Assembly (NCBI GenBank): GCA_016110215.1 | Contig: JADWQD010000007.1 | Span: 1,364,001-1,428,000, forward strand | DNA: 64,000 nucleotides | Origin: Capronia americana | Taxonomy: Eukaryota > Ascomycota > Eurotiomycetes > Chaetothyriales > Herpotrichiellaceae | Reading direction: 5' to 3' | Part shown: one piece after another, positions 54,508 to 64,000 of the stretch | How the letters are laid out: the number at the start of each line of letters is the position of its first letter | How positions within the stretch are numbered: position 1 is the stretch's first letter | Notes under the pieces: generated by a model | Told to the model about the DNA's origin: nothing | Seen by the model: the letters and a program-made list of their open reading frames with translations, nothing else | Databases searched by the model: none | Translations under genes and position numbers: made by a program

Positions 54508-55489
54508 TCAGTCAGTCCTCCCCTCCATCCCCCTATGTCGGCACTTTTTGCCGTGTCGGACGAGATTGTCCTTCCGTGAATAGCCCTTTCCACAGGAACA
54601 GACGAAAGTCGAAGGTGCGCTGTGGACGGTCTTCATGTGCCGTTCCAGGGTGCGGCGATCGTCTTTTAAGGTTGCCGTACAACCTTGGACAATGCATCCG
54701 GTGCGTTTGTGTCCGGCTACATGGGCGCTGTCCGGATTCCTTGTCAGAGGCTGAAACTTGAATACCCTGCATGTAACTCACCGGAAGCGTTGGACCGCAA
54801 TGCTGCCTGACGGGTACCGCGCTGGGCAATGCGGGCAAGTCAGTGGGGTTGCTGTAGCAAGCAGGCCGGGAAGTCGCTGGTGCCGTGGTGGTCTTCCATG
54901 GGAAGCGTAGGATTCAGGCAGTGCTGGTATGGTGACGGCAGCGCTTGTCTGGCCCTCATTCTCGGAGAGGTAGATTGCCCCTGTGGACTGTAGGAGGTTA
55001 TAGTGAGGTATGGTTGGCTCGTATGAAGGCGATGTGGTGGGTGATGCATCTATGCCTTCATTCGTGGAGAGACTGTCCGAATATGTTGTTGATCCAGCGT
55101 CGAGCTCGCCACCAGCGAAGATCGAAGCTATCGGGATGTCGCATAGGCAGCCGATTCCTGGTATCCCCTGACAGATCGTACAGAGGTCCCCTTCAAGGAG
55201 TTCATGGCTGTCGAAACTCCAGTATGCATCGTTCCTGGCCGGTTTTGGTCCACATGCAACGTCGGCAGGTGTCCAAAACCGAGGACTGAGATCTAAAGGA
55301 AAAGCCGAGGTCGCAAACTGAGAAATCTGGTGGCCAGCTTGGAACTCTTGGAGATCTTCGACCGGAATCGGGTCGAAGATCCTCAGAACTTGCGAGGCGT
55401 CGAGGATTCTTAGTTGGGTGTCGAGGAGCCTTACTTCGACGCTTGAGTAAGGCTCCTCGACGCCCCCAAGCACTGAATGTCGTCGTCAT
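54508..55489 (-). CDS. Small C2H2 zinc-finger protein
   Basis: Proposed three exons: 55489-55435, 55388-54782, 54727-54508; 293 residues. Intron 2 (54 bp, GTGAGT to GGACAG) joins LTCPHCPARYPSGSIAVQRF to RAHVAGHKRTGCIVQGC, then LKDDRRTLERHMKTVH, TFVCSCGKGYSRKDNLVRHG and KKC. These are two to three C2H2-type fingers at the C-terminus, the last in the degenerate CxC form common in fungi. The main exon has no in-frame ATG; the proposed first exon (MTTTFSAWGRRGALLKRR) joins through a 46 bp intron, GTAAGG, CAACTAAG, CGCAAG, phase 1, which restores the frame exactly. The 5' end holds three strong hairpins (see separate entries). Likely a DNA-binding regulator. If intron 1 is retained, translation ends after 95 residues. 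Confidence 0.7.
55353..55381. promoter_or_regulatory. Hairpin 1, just after the 3' splice site of the C2H2 gene
   Basis: Perfect inverted repeat GATCTTCGACC / GGTCGAAGATC, 11 bp stem and 7-base loop, lying in exon 2 starting 7 bases after the proposed acceptor. Read directly. Confidence 0.75.
55420..55461. promoter_or_regulatory. Hairpin 2, covering the 5' splice site of intron 1
   Basis: Perfect 15 bp inverted repeat GTCGAGGAGCCTTAC / GTAAGGCTCCTCGAC with a 12-base loop. On the transcript the 3' arm begins exactly with the donor GTAAGG, so the splice site would be paired with the exon upstream. One mismatch then three more pairs extend it. Confidence 0.8.
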
Positions 55490-56388
55490 GATCAGTATGA
55501 ATTATGGTTGCGCGGAGACCTGTAGCCTCCGCGCAATCAATTCACCTGGCTTGTGGAGAAGCCTGAGGCCGGAAGGATGGGTGTTCGGAATGTAGCAAGA
55601 CGGCTCGGTCAGGATGGCCAAAGGTTGAGAGCCCTTGGATTCCCAGGATTCTGGACTGACAAGCGATTGAATAAGTACCGCCGACAGGAGCACAGGTTGA
55701 AAGTGCCGCGCCTGTTCCATCGCTTGTCACCGGTTGGTGTTCTCTCTTTGAATCGACCAATATTCTTCTGCGGTCTTCCGTTCCCCGGATAAAGACACAG
55801 CGCCCTGCACTGAGGATTCTCGCCTTGTCCAATCGCTTATGCGGTTGCCTGTCGTGGCGTATGAGGCCCGTATTCTCATCCAGTGTTGGCGCATGTGTCG
55901 TTGGATAGCCTCAGCATAATTAGTCTGTCCAGCGACGCCCTCTCTCTCACTGGTCTTCAGTGCAAACATCCCACCATCGTATCTCTGTGTCTGGACGTCG
56001 ATTGGCGCGTGCTGCAAGGCGATACGAGATTGTCATTGAGGCCCTCCACGCGATCTGAGGCAGGATGTTGCATATATACGTACACCATAGGTGTTCGACC
56101 CCGGCCTCAGGTGATAGCCTCACGAGCTCATCAGCTGCATCACGCCACAGGCGAGTCTGGAGACCTCCCTCCGCTATAAACACCCCATGAGGCCTTCAGT
56201 CAGTCCCTCCCAGGCTGCTCGACGGTATGCAATCGTGACGCAAGGACCGCAACCCGATCTTTTCCTTCCCGCGCCTGTGTCTGCCCCCCCCACATCAAAT
56301 CACACTACTATCACGCTCGCCGGCAGGACTCGCCCATCGAGTGTCTCCTCTTGAGGCCTTCAATTGAATACTGCGCCACCAACCAGCG
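55490..56388. other. Divergent intergenic, 0.9 kb
   Basis: Between the C2H2 gene (minus) and the uncharacterised gene at 56389 (plus); presumably both promoters. Contains hairpin 3. A 96-codon minus-strand frame at 55542-55832 could be an upstream exon or chance. Confidence 0.45.
55508..55536. promoter_or_regulatory. Hairpin 3, in the 5' leader of the C2H2 gene
   Basis: Perfect inverted repeat TTGCGCGGAG / CTCCGCGCAA, 10 bp stem and 9-base loop, extendable by a wobble pair and a G-C. It ends 19 bases upstream of the proposed ATG on the transcript strand. Confidence 0.75.
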
Positions 56389-57222
56389 ATGTGGGCGGCC
56401 CTTGATCCTGGACTCTGTGGGAGCGAAGAGGCCGCGCCTGGTTCCCTCCAGATGTCGACACCCTAACCCCCTCGACACCTGTTCTCATCATGCCACTCCA
56501 GTCGAATCATTGAGGTGGCTAGGCCAGGAGTATTTTGAAGACCACCCCATTTTGGGAGCACCAGGATGGAGGTGGTTGAGCGCGAACTTTCAGGCAGACA
56601 GTGCTAGTCCTGTATATGAAGACCCCGTTAGCCCAACCGACAAGATGATTGCCTGCACTTTCCGGTCGGTGAGGTTGTTCCTGAGGATCCGTCAGAATTT
56701 CAGCTTCAAATGGAAAGGTTTCTCGCTGAAGAGCCGTGGAGGCAGCCATGGAGCAGCTTCAACAGGTCTACGGACGCCGGTGCTGGCTCACTCTCGAGAG
56801 CGACCGCGTCACGGATACCAACATCACAAACACCTGCCTCCTTCGTGGACTCATCGATAGCGGCTACGAACGGCCCAGCGAAGCCGGAAATAGCAGGTGA
56901 AATCAAGACCCGCCAAACACGCTCCGACTTGAATTCCGACTCGAACTGGGCGCATGAGCATAGCAACGACACCATCCGGCATAACGGCAAGCGCAACCAG
57001 ACATCCAATGGCCCTTCCAATGGCACCAATTCGCACCCATCAACCCCCTTGGCTCGGCTATTTAGTGATTGCCCCCGGTGGCAACAACGCCACCGCTCGG
57101 AAGGGTCTACAAACCATGATCTGCCGTACATCGGTTCTATGTTTGTAGATGACAAGGCCCCAGACGGGAAGTCGTCACGAAGCGAGAGACGCAGGAACAA
57201 GGCAGTCAAACTGCAAATATAG
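56389..57222 (+). pseudogene. Uncharacterised gene, probably broken by two frameshifts (or wrongly spliced here)
   Basis: Coding-like sequence runs in one frame from ATG at 56389 (MWAALDPGLCGSEEAAPGSL) to a stop at 56464, then in the next frame from 56464 to about 56643 (DTCSHHATPVESLRWLGQEY, SASPVYEDPVSPTDK), then back in the first frame (CLHFPVGEVVPEDPSEFQLQ and onward) to the stop at 57222. The shifts fall at CCCTAACCCC (one extra base) and GACAAGATGATT (one base short), and each move restores a smooth hydrophilic sequence. No GT-AG intron of normal size explains either. The C-terminal 170 residues, in one frame from 56710, are Ser/Thr/Asn-rich with a basic end (SRSERRRNKAVKLQI). No domain recognised. 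It may be a decayed gene, a sequencing artefact, or a gene with non-standard introns. Confidence 0.35.
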
Positions 57223-57597
57223 GCATGATGGCCGCGAGATGGCATCAGGGAAGGCAATGCCAGGCGTGGAGAGGAGATGTCATTTTGGGTGTCGACTTTG
57301 AGGTATGGGGCACGGCACACGAGCCAAGTGTTACAATGTGACTACAGCGAGCATGCCGTACTATGGATAACAGACCTTGAGAGCTATGTATGCAACATGA
57401 TGAAGCTGAAGCCGATAATCAGCATACCCTTTTGTGACAGAACAGGTCCAGTGGTGATGGCGCCAACCCCTCGCGAAAATGTGACGCCCTGCTTGAGACC
57501 AGCCTAAGATCTCACACAATCAGATGCATCATAACCTCACATGTACTCATAATGTCTTTATTCGTCCCACACTCCCTAATATCCCCAGTACCGCAGC
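57223..57597. other. Convergent 3' intergenic, 375 bp
   Basis: Between the uncharacterised gene (plus) and ornithine aminotransferase (minus). No gene, RNA or repeat seen. Confidence 0.5.
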
Positions 57598-59139
57598 TCA
57601 GTTGTCCACCCCTATATGGACGTTCTTCTCACCCTCGGGAATGACCTTGTGCTCCTTTTCGCCCTTCAGGCTCGGCAACTCCTCCACTGCCTCACCGATA
57701 ATCTTCAGTGCGCGCTCGATTTCGTTTTCAGTGATGACTAGTGGCGGAGCAAGGCGGATGATGTTCTGATGTGTTGGTTTGGCCTGTATCGATATGTCAG
57801 CAAAGGATGCATCCGACGTCGCTGCCATGTTGAATGGCCGGACGAACTGGCCATCTCGACCGTTTTAACTTACCAGCAACCCTTTCTCCTTCATCAACAT
57901 ACACAAATCCCACGCACTGTGCCCATTCGTCTTCTCTTCATCGATCACGATAGCATTCAGCAGTCCTTTCCCTCTTATCGTCGTGATCAGAGGAGATTGC
58001 AGATCTTTCAACCCGTCGCGAAAGATCTGTCCTAATCTCTCGGCTCGCTCGGTCATTTTCTCTTCACGGACGAGCTCGAGAGCGCGGATGGCGACGGCGC
58101 AACCAAGCGGATTGCCCCCGTACGTTGACCCATGTGTGCCAGGCTCAACTGTGAGCATGACGTCCCTGCGGCCAAGTACACACGAGACCGGGTACATGCC
58201 ACCTGAAATGGCCTTCCCGAGTAACACCATGTCTGGCTTGATGCCAGCCCACTCGTGGCAAAGCAGCTTTCCGGTCCGGGCAATGCCAGTCTGGATTTCG
58301 TCGCAAATCAGGAGGACGTTGTGTTTGTCGCACAGTTTGCGAATTTCATAGAGGTAGTTGTCGTCAGGGACCACGATACCAGCCTCACCTTGAATAGGCT
58401 CAACGAGAAAGCCTGCGATCTTATCGCCGTGCGACTCGAACGACGTTCGGACAGCCTCGACATCGTTGAAAGGGATCAATTTGCCGGTCTTTGGACAGAA
58501 GCTACCAACACCAGGAAGGTAGGGTCCGTAGTTATCGCGAGACTCGGGATCTGTCGACATGGAAATGGCTGAGAAGGTCCGCCCGTGGAAGTTCTCTGCT
58601 ACGCTGAGGACGATGGCCTCACCCTGAGGTATGCCCTTGGATTTGTAACCCCATTTCCGGGCGATCTTGATGGCTGTCTCAACTGCTTCGGCACCGGTGT
58701 TCATTGGTAAGACCATGTCGAAGTTGAAGTACTTGGTGACGAACTCCGCGAAACGAGGGAAGACGTCGTTGTAGAATGCTCTCGAGCTCAGCGTTAACGT
58801 AGATGCTTGCTCGACTAGAGGCTTGACGAGTTCAGGGTGGCAATGCCCTTGGTTGACAGCGGAATAGGCGGAGAGGAAGTCCAGATACTGGCGGCCTTCG
58901 GGATCCCATACTGTTGTCCCTAGCGCCCGGGCGAAGACGACAGGCAAGGGGTGGTAATTGTGGGCGGCATACTCATGCTCGGCGTGAATGGCCTCTTCGC
59001 TTGAGGAGGCGTGGTACTTTGATCGGTGGACGCCTGCGTTCACCGCGCCAGCCGGTTGGAATACGGGAGCCGTTGGTTTCAACTGGGTGCCATTGGTAGT
59101 ACCATTAGCACTATCAACGGTCGTTGCGGAGGGTGCCAT
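57598..59139 (-). CDS. Ornithine aminotransferase
   Basis: Two exons: 59139-57874 and 57783-57598 (90 bp intron, GTAAGT to ATACAG, phase 0), 483 residues. A 35-residue Thr/Asn/Pro-rich start precedes the fold-type I PLP enzyme: HEYAAHNYHPLPVVFARALG, YLDFLSAYSAVNQGHCHPEL, MNTGAEAVETAIKIARKWGY, FHGRTFSAISMSTD, ICDEIQTGIARTGK and LLGKAISGGMYPVSCVLGRR, where the Lys of LLGKAISGG holds PLP. GSTYGGNPLGCAVAIRALEL is also diagnostic of OAT. It converts ornithine and 2-oxoglutarate to glutamate semialdehyde (then P5C) and glutamate, in arginine catabolism and proline synthesis; fungal OAT (CAR2/otaA) is arginine-induced and cytosolic. Very secure. Confidence 0.97.
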
Positions 59140-59787
59140 CCTGGTTGACAGTGTGGTTGTACGACAGCTTTCTCGATCTTTTTGATGGGTAGGGTAATGA
59201 GACGAAGCTGATTGGCTGGTAAAATGGGTTGATGTTGAAGGAGCACAGATCGATTTGTTCTTTTTCGACAGTGAAATAATCGTTCTGGCCTTGGAGAAGG
59301 CTGTGGGCGACGTCAGAATATGTACACAATCATCATGGAATCCACCTTAGGTCATGTGCAGAGATTTCAATTCAACTTACACAATTGGGACTCCTTTCGC
59401 TGTGTATGCTATGCCCCTAAGTGCAGGTGTATCCCTAAGGGAAGGAGACTGATCGCTAAAAGCAAGGTTAAGCGTAGCCACACATCTGGCCCGCGTAATG
59501 TGGGAGGCAGATGGTCTGGCTCGAGACTGGCTAGGCTTTTTGGTTGGTCTGTGGCAGGGCGTGATGAACGTATGCAAGGGCAAAAGAATGGGAAGAGGAG
59601 GGGTTGCTCGAGGGGCAAATGGGAAGCCGCCCCCGCTGACGACGCCGTTGGCCTTGCAGGGCATCTGCGGCTAAGCGCGGGACCAGCCAAGCCGGGCTCA
59701 CTGCAGAGCGTTCAGGTAGGTGCTTGCTCTGGTCCTTGAGAATACTGCAAACAGCATTAGACATTCTCCCGTCTGGTATTTTTAAAA
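59140..59787. promoter_or_regulatory. Divergent promoter, ornithine aminotransferase / lumazine synthase
   Basis: 648 bp between two start codons pointing away from each other. It must contain both promoters. No FMN-type riboswitch or defined site recognised. Confidence 0.55.
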
Positions 59788-60474
59788 ATGGCCACACTCA
59801 AAGGGCCAGGCGCTGCTCAGAAACACGATGGCTCTGGCCTACGGATCGCCATCGTACACGCTCGGTGGAATACTACGATCATCGACGCCTTGGTCAGCGG
59901 TGCGAAGAACGCCATGCTGGCGCAGGGTGTGAAGGAGGAAAACATCGTCCTCGAATCGGTACCCGGCTCATACGAGCTCCCTCTCGCTGTCCGGGGAATC
60001 TACCAAGCGTCGCAAATACAGAGCACAGCGAGCACGGTCGCCGGTGGCGTGGGTAGCCTTGCAAGCGGAATCGGGGACCTTCTTGGAGGCAGCAACTCAA
60101 CCACAGACTTGCATGGCAGCCTCCAACCTGGTCCGCCGGAGCCAGAAAAGAAAGAGGCGAAGGGCTTGAGACATACCTTCGACGCCATAATAGCCATTGG
60201 CGTGCTGATAAAGGGAGAAACCATGCACTTCGAATATATCGCAGATGCGGTCAGCCACGGCCTCATGAGGGTACAGCTAGACACGGGCGCTCCTGTCATC
60301 TTCGGCTTGTTGACAGTGCTGAACGAGGGTCAAGGTCTGGCGAGAGCTGGCCTTGAAGGCGGCACAGGAAAAGAAGCCAAGGGTCACAACCATGGAGAAG
60401 ACTGGGGCAATGCAGCTGTTGAGCTTGGAGTCAAGCGCAAGGGTTGGGGAGAAGGCAAGATTGCCGGAAAGTGA
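59788..60474 (+). CDS. RIB4: 6,7-dimethyl-8-ribityllumazine synthase
   Basis: Intronless, 228 residues from the ATG at 59788. LRIAIVHARWNTTIIDALVS is the start of the fold and binds the pyrimidinedione; ESVPGSYELPLAVRGIYQAS follows; after an insertion, FDAIIAIGVLIKGETMHFEY has the catalytic His, and DTGAPVIFGLLTVLNEGQG closes the pocket. The enzyme condenses a ribitylaminopyrimidine with dihydroxybutanone phosphate, the step before riboflavin. The protein is about 70 residues longer than yeast Rib4 because of a Gly/Ser/Pro-rich insert (about 76-130) between two core strands and a Gly/Lys/His-rich C-terminal tail. Both could be surface loops on the pentamer. Confidence 0.95.
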   Translation: MATLKGPGAAQKHDGSGLRIAIVHARWNTTIIDALVSGAKNAMLAQGVKEENIVLESVPGSYELPLAVRGIYQASQIQSTASTVAGGVGSLASGIGDLLGGSNSTTDLHGSLQPGPPEPEKKEAKGLRHTFDAIIAIGVLIKGETMHFEYIADAVSHGLMRVQLDTGAPVIFGLLTVLNEGQGLARAGLEGGTGKEAKGHNHGEDWGNAAVELGVKRKGWGEGKIAGK

Positions 60475-60655
60475 TACAAGATCAGCCGATGTGCCTGAGT
60501 CTACCAAGCGCCGAGAGAAAGCGTTTTGGTGGACGCCGAAGGCTTGCAGCAAGCTCTAGAGCCACGCAGGTAGACCACCTCTGTAGCTCCCAAAAGATCG
60601 ACCTCTTGACGCATCGAACGCCAATAATGCTACAGTGCCAGAGCGGCAAGATCAA
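60475..60655. other. Convergent 3' intergenic, 181 bp
   Basis: Short space between the stops of lumazine synthase (plus) and proteasome alpha7 (minus). Transcripts probably overlap at their 3' ends. Confidence 0.5.
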
Positions 60656-61644
60656 CTACTCCTGCATGGCATCCTCTTCCTCTTCGTCGTCATCGTCTCC
60701 TTCCAGACTCTTTTTAGCGGCCTTCTCAGCCTCTTCAAGTAGCTCTTGTGGCACTTGCTCATGTCGTCCCTTTGTCGGCCCATCCAAGCTGGAAATCCAG
60801 GTCATTTCAAGCTCGAACTCCTTGTCCTTGGAGTCTTCATGTGCGACATATATGATTCTGGCCGCTTCCATAACTGCCTCTCTGAGCGTGAGCGTACAGG
60901 TAGGCGAACCCAGGTCTAGCTTCTCCAACTCGGCTTTTGCAGCTTGTCGACCTTTGCCAGTTGCGGCACCATAGTAGCCCTGGAAACTTTGTCAGTATGA
61001 TCCTCCGTTCTCATTCTTGTGTGCGTACCCAGTAGAGACCACTTGGCTCGATCATGTAGAGGCCAGGACCACCTCGCTCGGTTGTTTGGTCTTCAGACTT
61101 GCCTCCTGAGCCAGACTTTGGACCTTCTCCGACTTGACCGTCAACACCCAACTCAGCTTCTGAGTCCCAGCCTCCCAAGATGGCTGTGATACCGAAGGGC
61201 CGCACGCTGGAGTAGAGAGTGTATGCTTGCATATAGCTTCCTATCCTTGATGCCAGAGCGGAGGTGGGAATGGGAGCTTTGTATGTTTGTCTCCAGCTGC
61301 TCGCCTCGTCTCTTGCTCTGCTGATGAGGTGTCGACCATCTGGTAATAATCCTGAAGTGACAATGCCTGCGTTGCGGTCGACTGTGGATATCCGTTTGTT
61401 GGCACCAGGCTTCAGCAACTTCGAGGTGATGATTTTCTCGCAGGCCAGAACAACTCCGTGCTTCGTTCGCATGCCAATGCAAGTACCGCCATTCTCTACT
61501 GCTTTTACCGCATATTCGACTTGGAAGTTTCGACCATCGGGTGAGAAGACGGAGTTTGAGAGGTCATAGCCAGTGCCTATCGACGTCTGTAGAAGACACC
61601 ATTAGTAACGGGAGAGACCAGAACAACATTGGAATACATACCAT
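60656..61644 (-). CDS. PRE10: 20S proteasome subunit alpha7 (alpha type-3)
   Basis: Three exons: 61644-61642 (ATG only), 61586-61029, 60979-60656; introns 55 and 49 bp (GTATGT, GTACGC; CTACAG, TTCCAG), 294 residues. The start reads M-TSIGTGYDLSNSVFSPDG then RNFQVEYAVKAVENGGTCIG, the proteasome alpha signature; ANKRISTVDRNAGIVTSGLL and RPFGITAILGG follow, and exon 3 begins GYYGAATGKGRQAAKAELEK, conserved in alpha7. The C-terminus is a long acidic run (EGDDDDEEEEDAMQE), the regulatory tail of this subunit. It forms part of the outer ring of the 20S core. A loop of about 25 residues (EGPKSGSGGKSEDQTTERGG) inserted before the LYMIEPSG strand is not in yeast Pre10. Very secure. Confidence 0.96.
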
Positions 61645-62498
61645 GTTGGCAAAGAGCTCTGAGAATGGATGATTCAAGAAGAGTATTTCAGGATCAGTGA
61701 GAGGATCAGGCTGGGACACGCTCAGCACACTGCCTTGGATGTGTAGAGAATCTCGTTAACATGCAACTTTATTGCTGAATACGCGCATTGCACTGGCAGG
61801 CACTCGTGATGCCGCGTTTCTCAGCCTTGTTTAAGGCGCTATCGTCTTGGCGCGAGGCTGAAATTGCTCGGGGATTTTAGGTTTGGCGGTTGGGCAGCGA
61901 AGCAACGTGTCATCACCCCCCCGTCCCGTGTGTCATATCTTCGAACAAGATTCCTTTCTCCTTCATACTCTCCTCACTTTATCTGATCAAGTACAAGTCC
62001 TCCTACCATTCCTGAAGAATTACTTCTCAATCTACGCCAGCTGGTTCTTCACGCTTTGATGTTGAGCTGAGAACCGCCTTGCGTACACCGCCGACTTGCA
62101 AGAACTCTGTTCGAAGCCATCCTTACCCCGCTCCTTCCTTCACCCTTCCCATCCTCCCTCCTTTTGACCATATCTTCACAAACAGCCCGACAGCTTCCCT
62201 GTACAAAGCTTCTGAGAACCACCGAACCCCGTGGACTGGACCTCTGGATCCTTGGACAGCACTCTTTGTTCTGGACCTGCGGCCCCGCTTGGACTACCGC
62301 CCCCGGATCCGGACACCACTGGCCGGGATCTCCTGGAGCTTCTATAGCAGAGTGTTGTTAGTTAGTACAATACGAATTTGAAGCCTAAATCCTCGAAACT
62401 TTGCTTCCTCCTCTTCCTGCCTGGTTGTCGTTGTGTTGCAGACAAGGGATCTCTGACCACTGGTGTTACCACATCTGAGGTCGTCAGATTTCGGGAGT
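61645..62498. promoter_or_regulatory. Divergent promoter, proteasome alpha7 / uncharacterised gene
   Basis: 854 bp between two start codons pointing away from each other. The part near 62499 is pyrimidine-rich. No motif defined by eye. Confidence 0.5.
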
Positions 62499-63382
62499 AT
62501 GGCGTCCGTCTTCTACAAATGCCACCACTGTGGTCTCGAGACGGATCTCTCGAACCATCTGGCGGCGTTTGAAGAAAATCCTCATTGCAGACAGGTTTGT
62601 TCGAATCCACTCCCGGTTCATGACCTTCTGATTCTTTGTGCTAGTGCGGACTATCGGCCTCCGAGAGCGACATCAAGATGCAAGACGATCTCATCAATAT
62701 GATGACTCGCAATCTCCAGCTCAGCCCCCCTCAGAACGATATGTCCATGCCTCCGACACCTCAAGTCGTCCCCCAGTCCGCACCCATCACGTACATCACT
62801 CAACACTATCACCACTCTGCTCATCAAGTACCGAACGATGTCCCTATCTCGACCATCCTCGAACAAGCCAGCATCAATGCCTCGGCCCTATTTCCTTCGC
62901 AGTTGCAGCTGTTCAAGAATGCAGGTCCCGAGCAGAGAGCAAGGTTGATAGAGCTTTGGCAGATAGCTCCCCCTACTTATGGTAACCAGATGCACCCTGA
63001 CCACCTCAGCAATTGGCCAGAGACCAGCATAGAAAGAGAAGAGGAAGCTGCCAAGTACCGCTTGCAAGTGGTGGAACAAGAGAAGTTGAAGAACCTTTGT
63101 GCGTTTCCCGGGTATGATACAAAACACAATGCTGAGCCGTACATAGTGCATGGCTATGAGGCGTACCCTAATAGCAATGGGGTCACGGACCTTGGGACTG
63201 CGATGATGAAGCGGGAAGAGTACAAGAAATCAGCAGACCCGGCATACAACAGCCGAGAATGGTGGCACTTGTCGGATGAGGAGCCCATCGAGCACCAATA
63301 CGGTATGCTTCAACAAATGTGGGGTTATGGGATCGACTACTCTGCTGCGAGGAGAAGTGATGGTGACTCGGAGATGTCTTGA
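62499..63382 (+). CDS. Uncharacterised protein with N-terminal CxxC/Cys-His motif
   Basis: Two exons: 62499-62594 and 62645-63382 (50 bp intron, GTTTGT to GCTAG, phase 0), 277 residues. The start MASVFYKCHHCGLETDLSNH leads to LAAFEENPHCRQ, and exon 2 starts CGLSAS. The pattern is C-x2-C and then H/C residues, which could hold one zinc, with the intron splitting the second CG pair. The middle is Pro/Gln/His-rich (QNDMSMPPTPQVVPQSAP, HYHHSAHQ). The C-terminal part, about 120-260, is acidic and helical (LIELWQIAPPTYGNQ, REEEAAKYRLQVVEQEKLKN) with a YKKSADPAYNSREWW segment. No family recognised. Likely nuclear or cytosolic; divergent from PRE10. Confidence 0.7.
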
Positions 63383-64000
63383 ACACCCTCCCAGAATCAG
63401 AAGTATCAGATGAAAGTGGCAGTATCTTGTTGGCGTGGGGCTTTGTTTGAGACATCGTGGTACCAGCTGCATAGATCAGATTGTAGATACTCTTGGGCTT
63501 CCCTTTGTCTAGGATATGGCAGATAAGAGAAGAGTTAGAGTTGCCACTCGGTTGTCCAAATATTCCAACCATCTTAATTCCTGTTCCTCGAGGCGCGCGT
63601 CGAGTTCGGCATGTCGAAGAACAATTTAGCTGTAGCTGTCGTCTATTCGCCAGGGCATTGACCGAGACGGGACCTCGCACTGCATCCCCTGATGTAATTG
63701 GAGAAGGGACAAACAAAGGATAGCTCGAGCTAGACGATTAGAGTGCGGCGACGGCACATTGGTAATCTGGATCAAAGAGACTGAGGACATGACGAGTTAT
63801 TGACGAGATTCTGTAGTTGTAGCTCTACCATCGGTGGGTGGAGACCCGTCGCGATCGTCTCGACTCAATCTGGCGAGCCAATTCTACCTCCTCCCCGAAT
63901 GTCTATTGTCCCATCCTCGTTCTCGCCACAAGGTCGGAGCCAGGTCGCAGAGCTCAGGATGGCCTCTTCGATGAGTAAAAGAACGCAGGCGCGGAATGAA
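63383..64000. other. Right-edge intergenic, 618 bp
   Basis: Downstream of the last gene to the window edge. No coding exon can be supported. Any gene starting beyond 64000 cannot be judged. Confidence 0.5.

Noticed and set aside
1..64000. CRISPR arrays, bacterial operons, rRNA genes, phage or viral genes
   Set aside because: None seen; spliced genes and fungal families show nuclear eukaryotic DNA.

Overview
The window is nuclear DNA of a filamentous ascomycete (Pezizomycotina). The evidence is short introns of about 43-90 bp with GT...CTRAC...AG signals, two introns longer than 170 bp, and fungal families such as DUF3176, a Zn2Cys6 regulator, an AP-3 delta adaptin and a fungal ULD-type protein. 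Order is uncertain; intergenic ACGGAGTAC-like motifs and protein style would fit Eurotiomycetes, but this is inference. Coordinates of spliced genes are outer limits of the coding region; exon junctions are in the evidence.

1-9.4 kb is mostly conserved housekeeping: a glutathionyl-hydroquinone-reductase-like GST (cut by the left edge), two mitochondrial proteins, ribosomal protein uS5/RPS2, a SYM1/Mpv17 protein and eIF4E. 9.5-11.8 kb holds a Zn2Cys6 regulator whose zinc cluster is central rather than N-terminal. 12.8-13.1 kb holds a candidate 55-residue microprotein with a duplicated GK-P-G-W-H-like unit. It is followed by 5.2 kb with no supportable coding exon but many short repeats. 18.3-32.5 kb is conserved membrane traffic and ER biology: AP-3 delta, EMC2, a coiled-coil/ubiquitin-like-domain protein whose first exon is only ATGGG, and a synaptojanin-type inositol phosphatase.

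35.6-42.8 kb looks like a sugar-use group: an SDR, a sugar/H+ symporter and an intracellular GH31 alpha-xylosidase, with CreA-like and XlnR-like sites nearby. The likely logic is import of xyloglucan-derived isoprimeverose or oligosaccharides, then removal of alpha-xylose in the cytosol. 43.4-54.2 kb is more accessory: GrpB-fold protein, CorA-like two-TM protein, DUF3176 membrane protein, a possible transposon scar, a fungal transcription-factor-like protein and an alpha/beta hydrolase. 54.5-57.2 kb has a small C2H2 zinc-finger gene whose 5' end carries three strong hairpins, one sealing a 5' splice site, and next to it an unrecognised, probably broken gene. 57.6-63.4 kb returns to core genes: ornithine aminotransferase, lumazine synthase, proteasome alpha7, and an uncharacterised Cys-rich-start protein.
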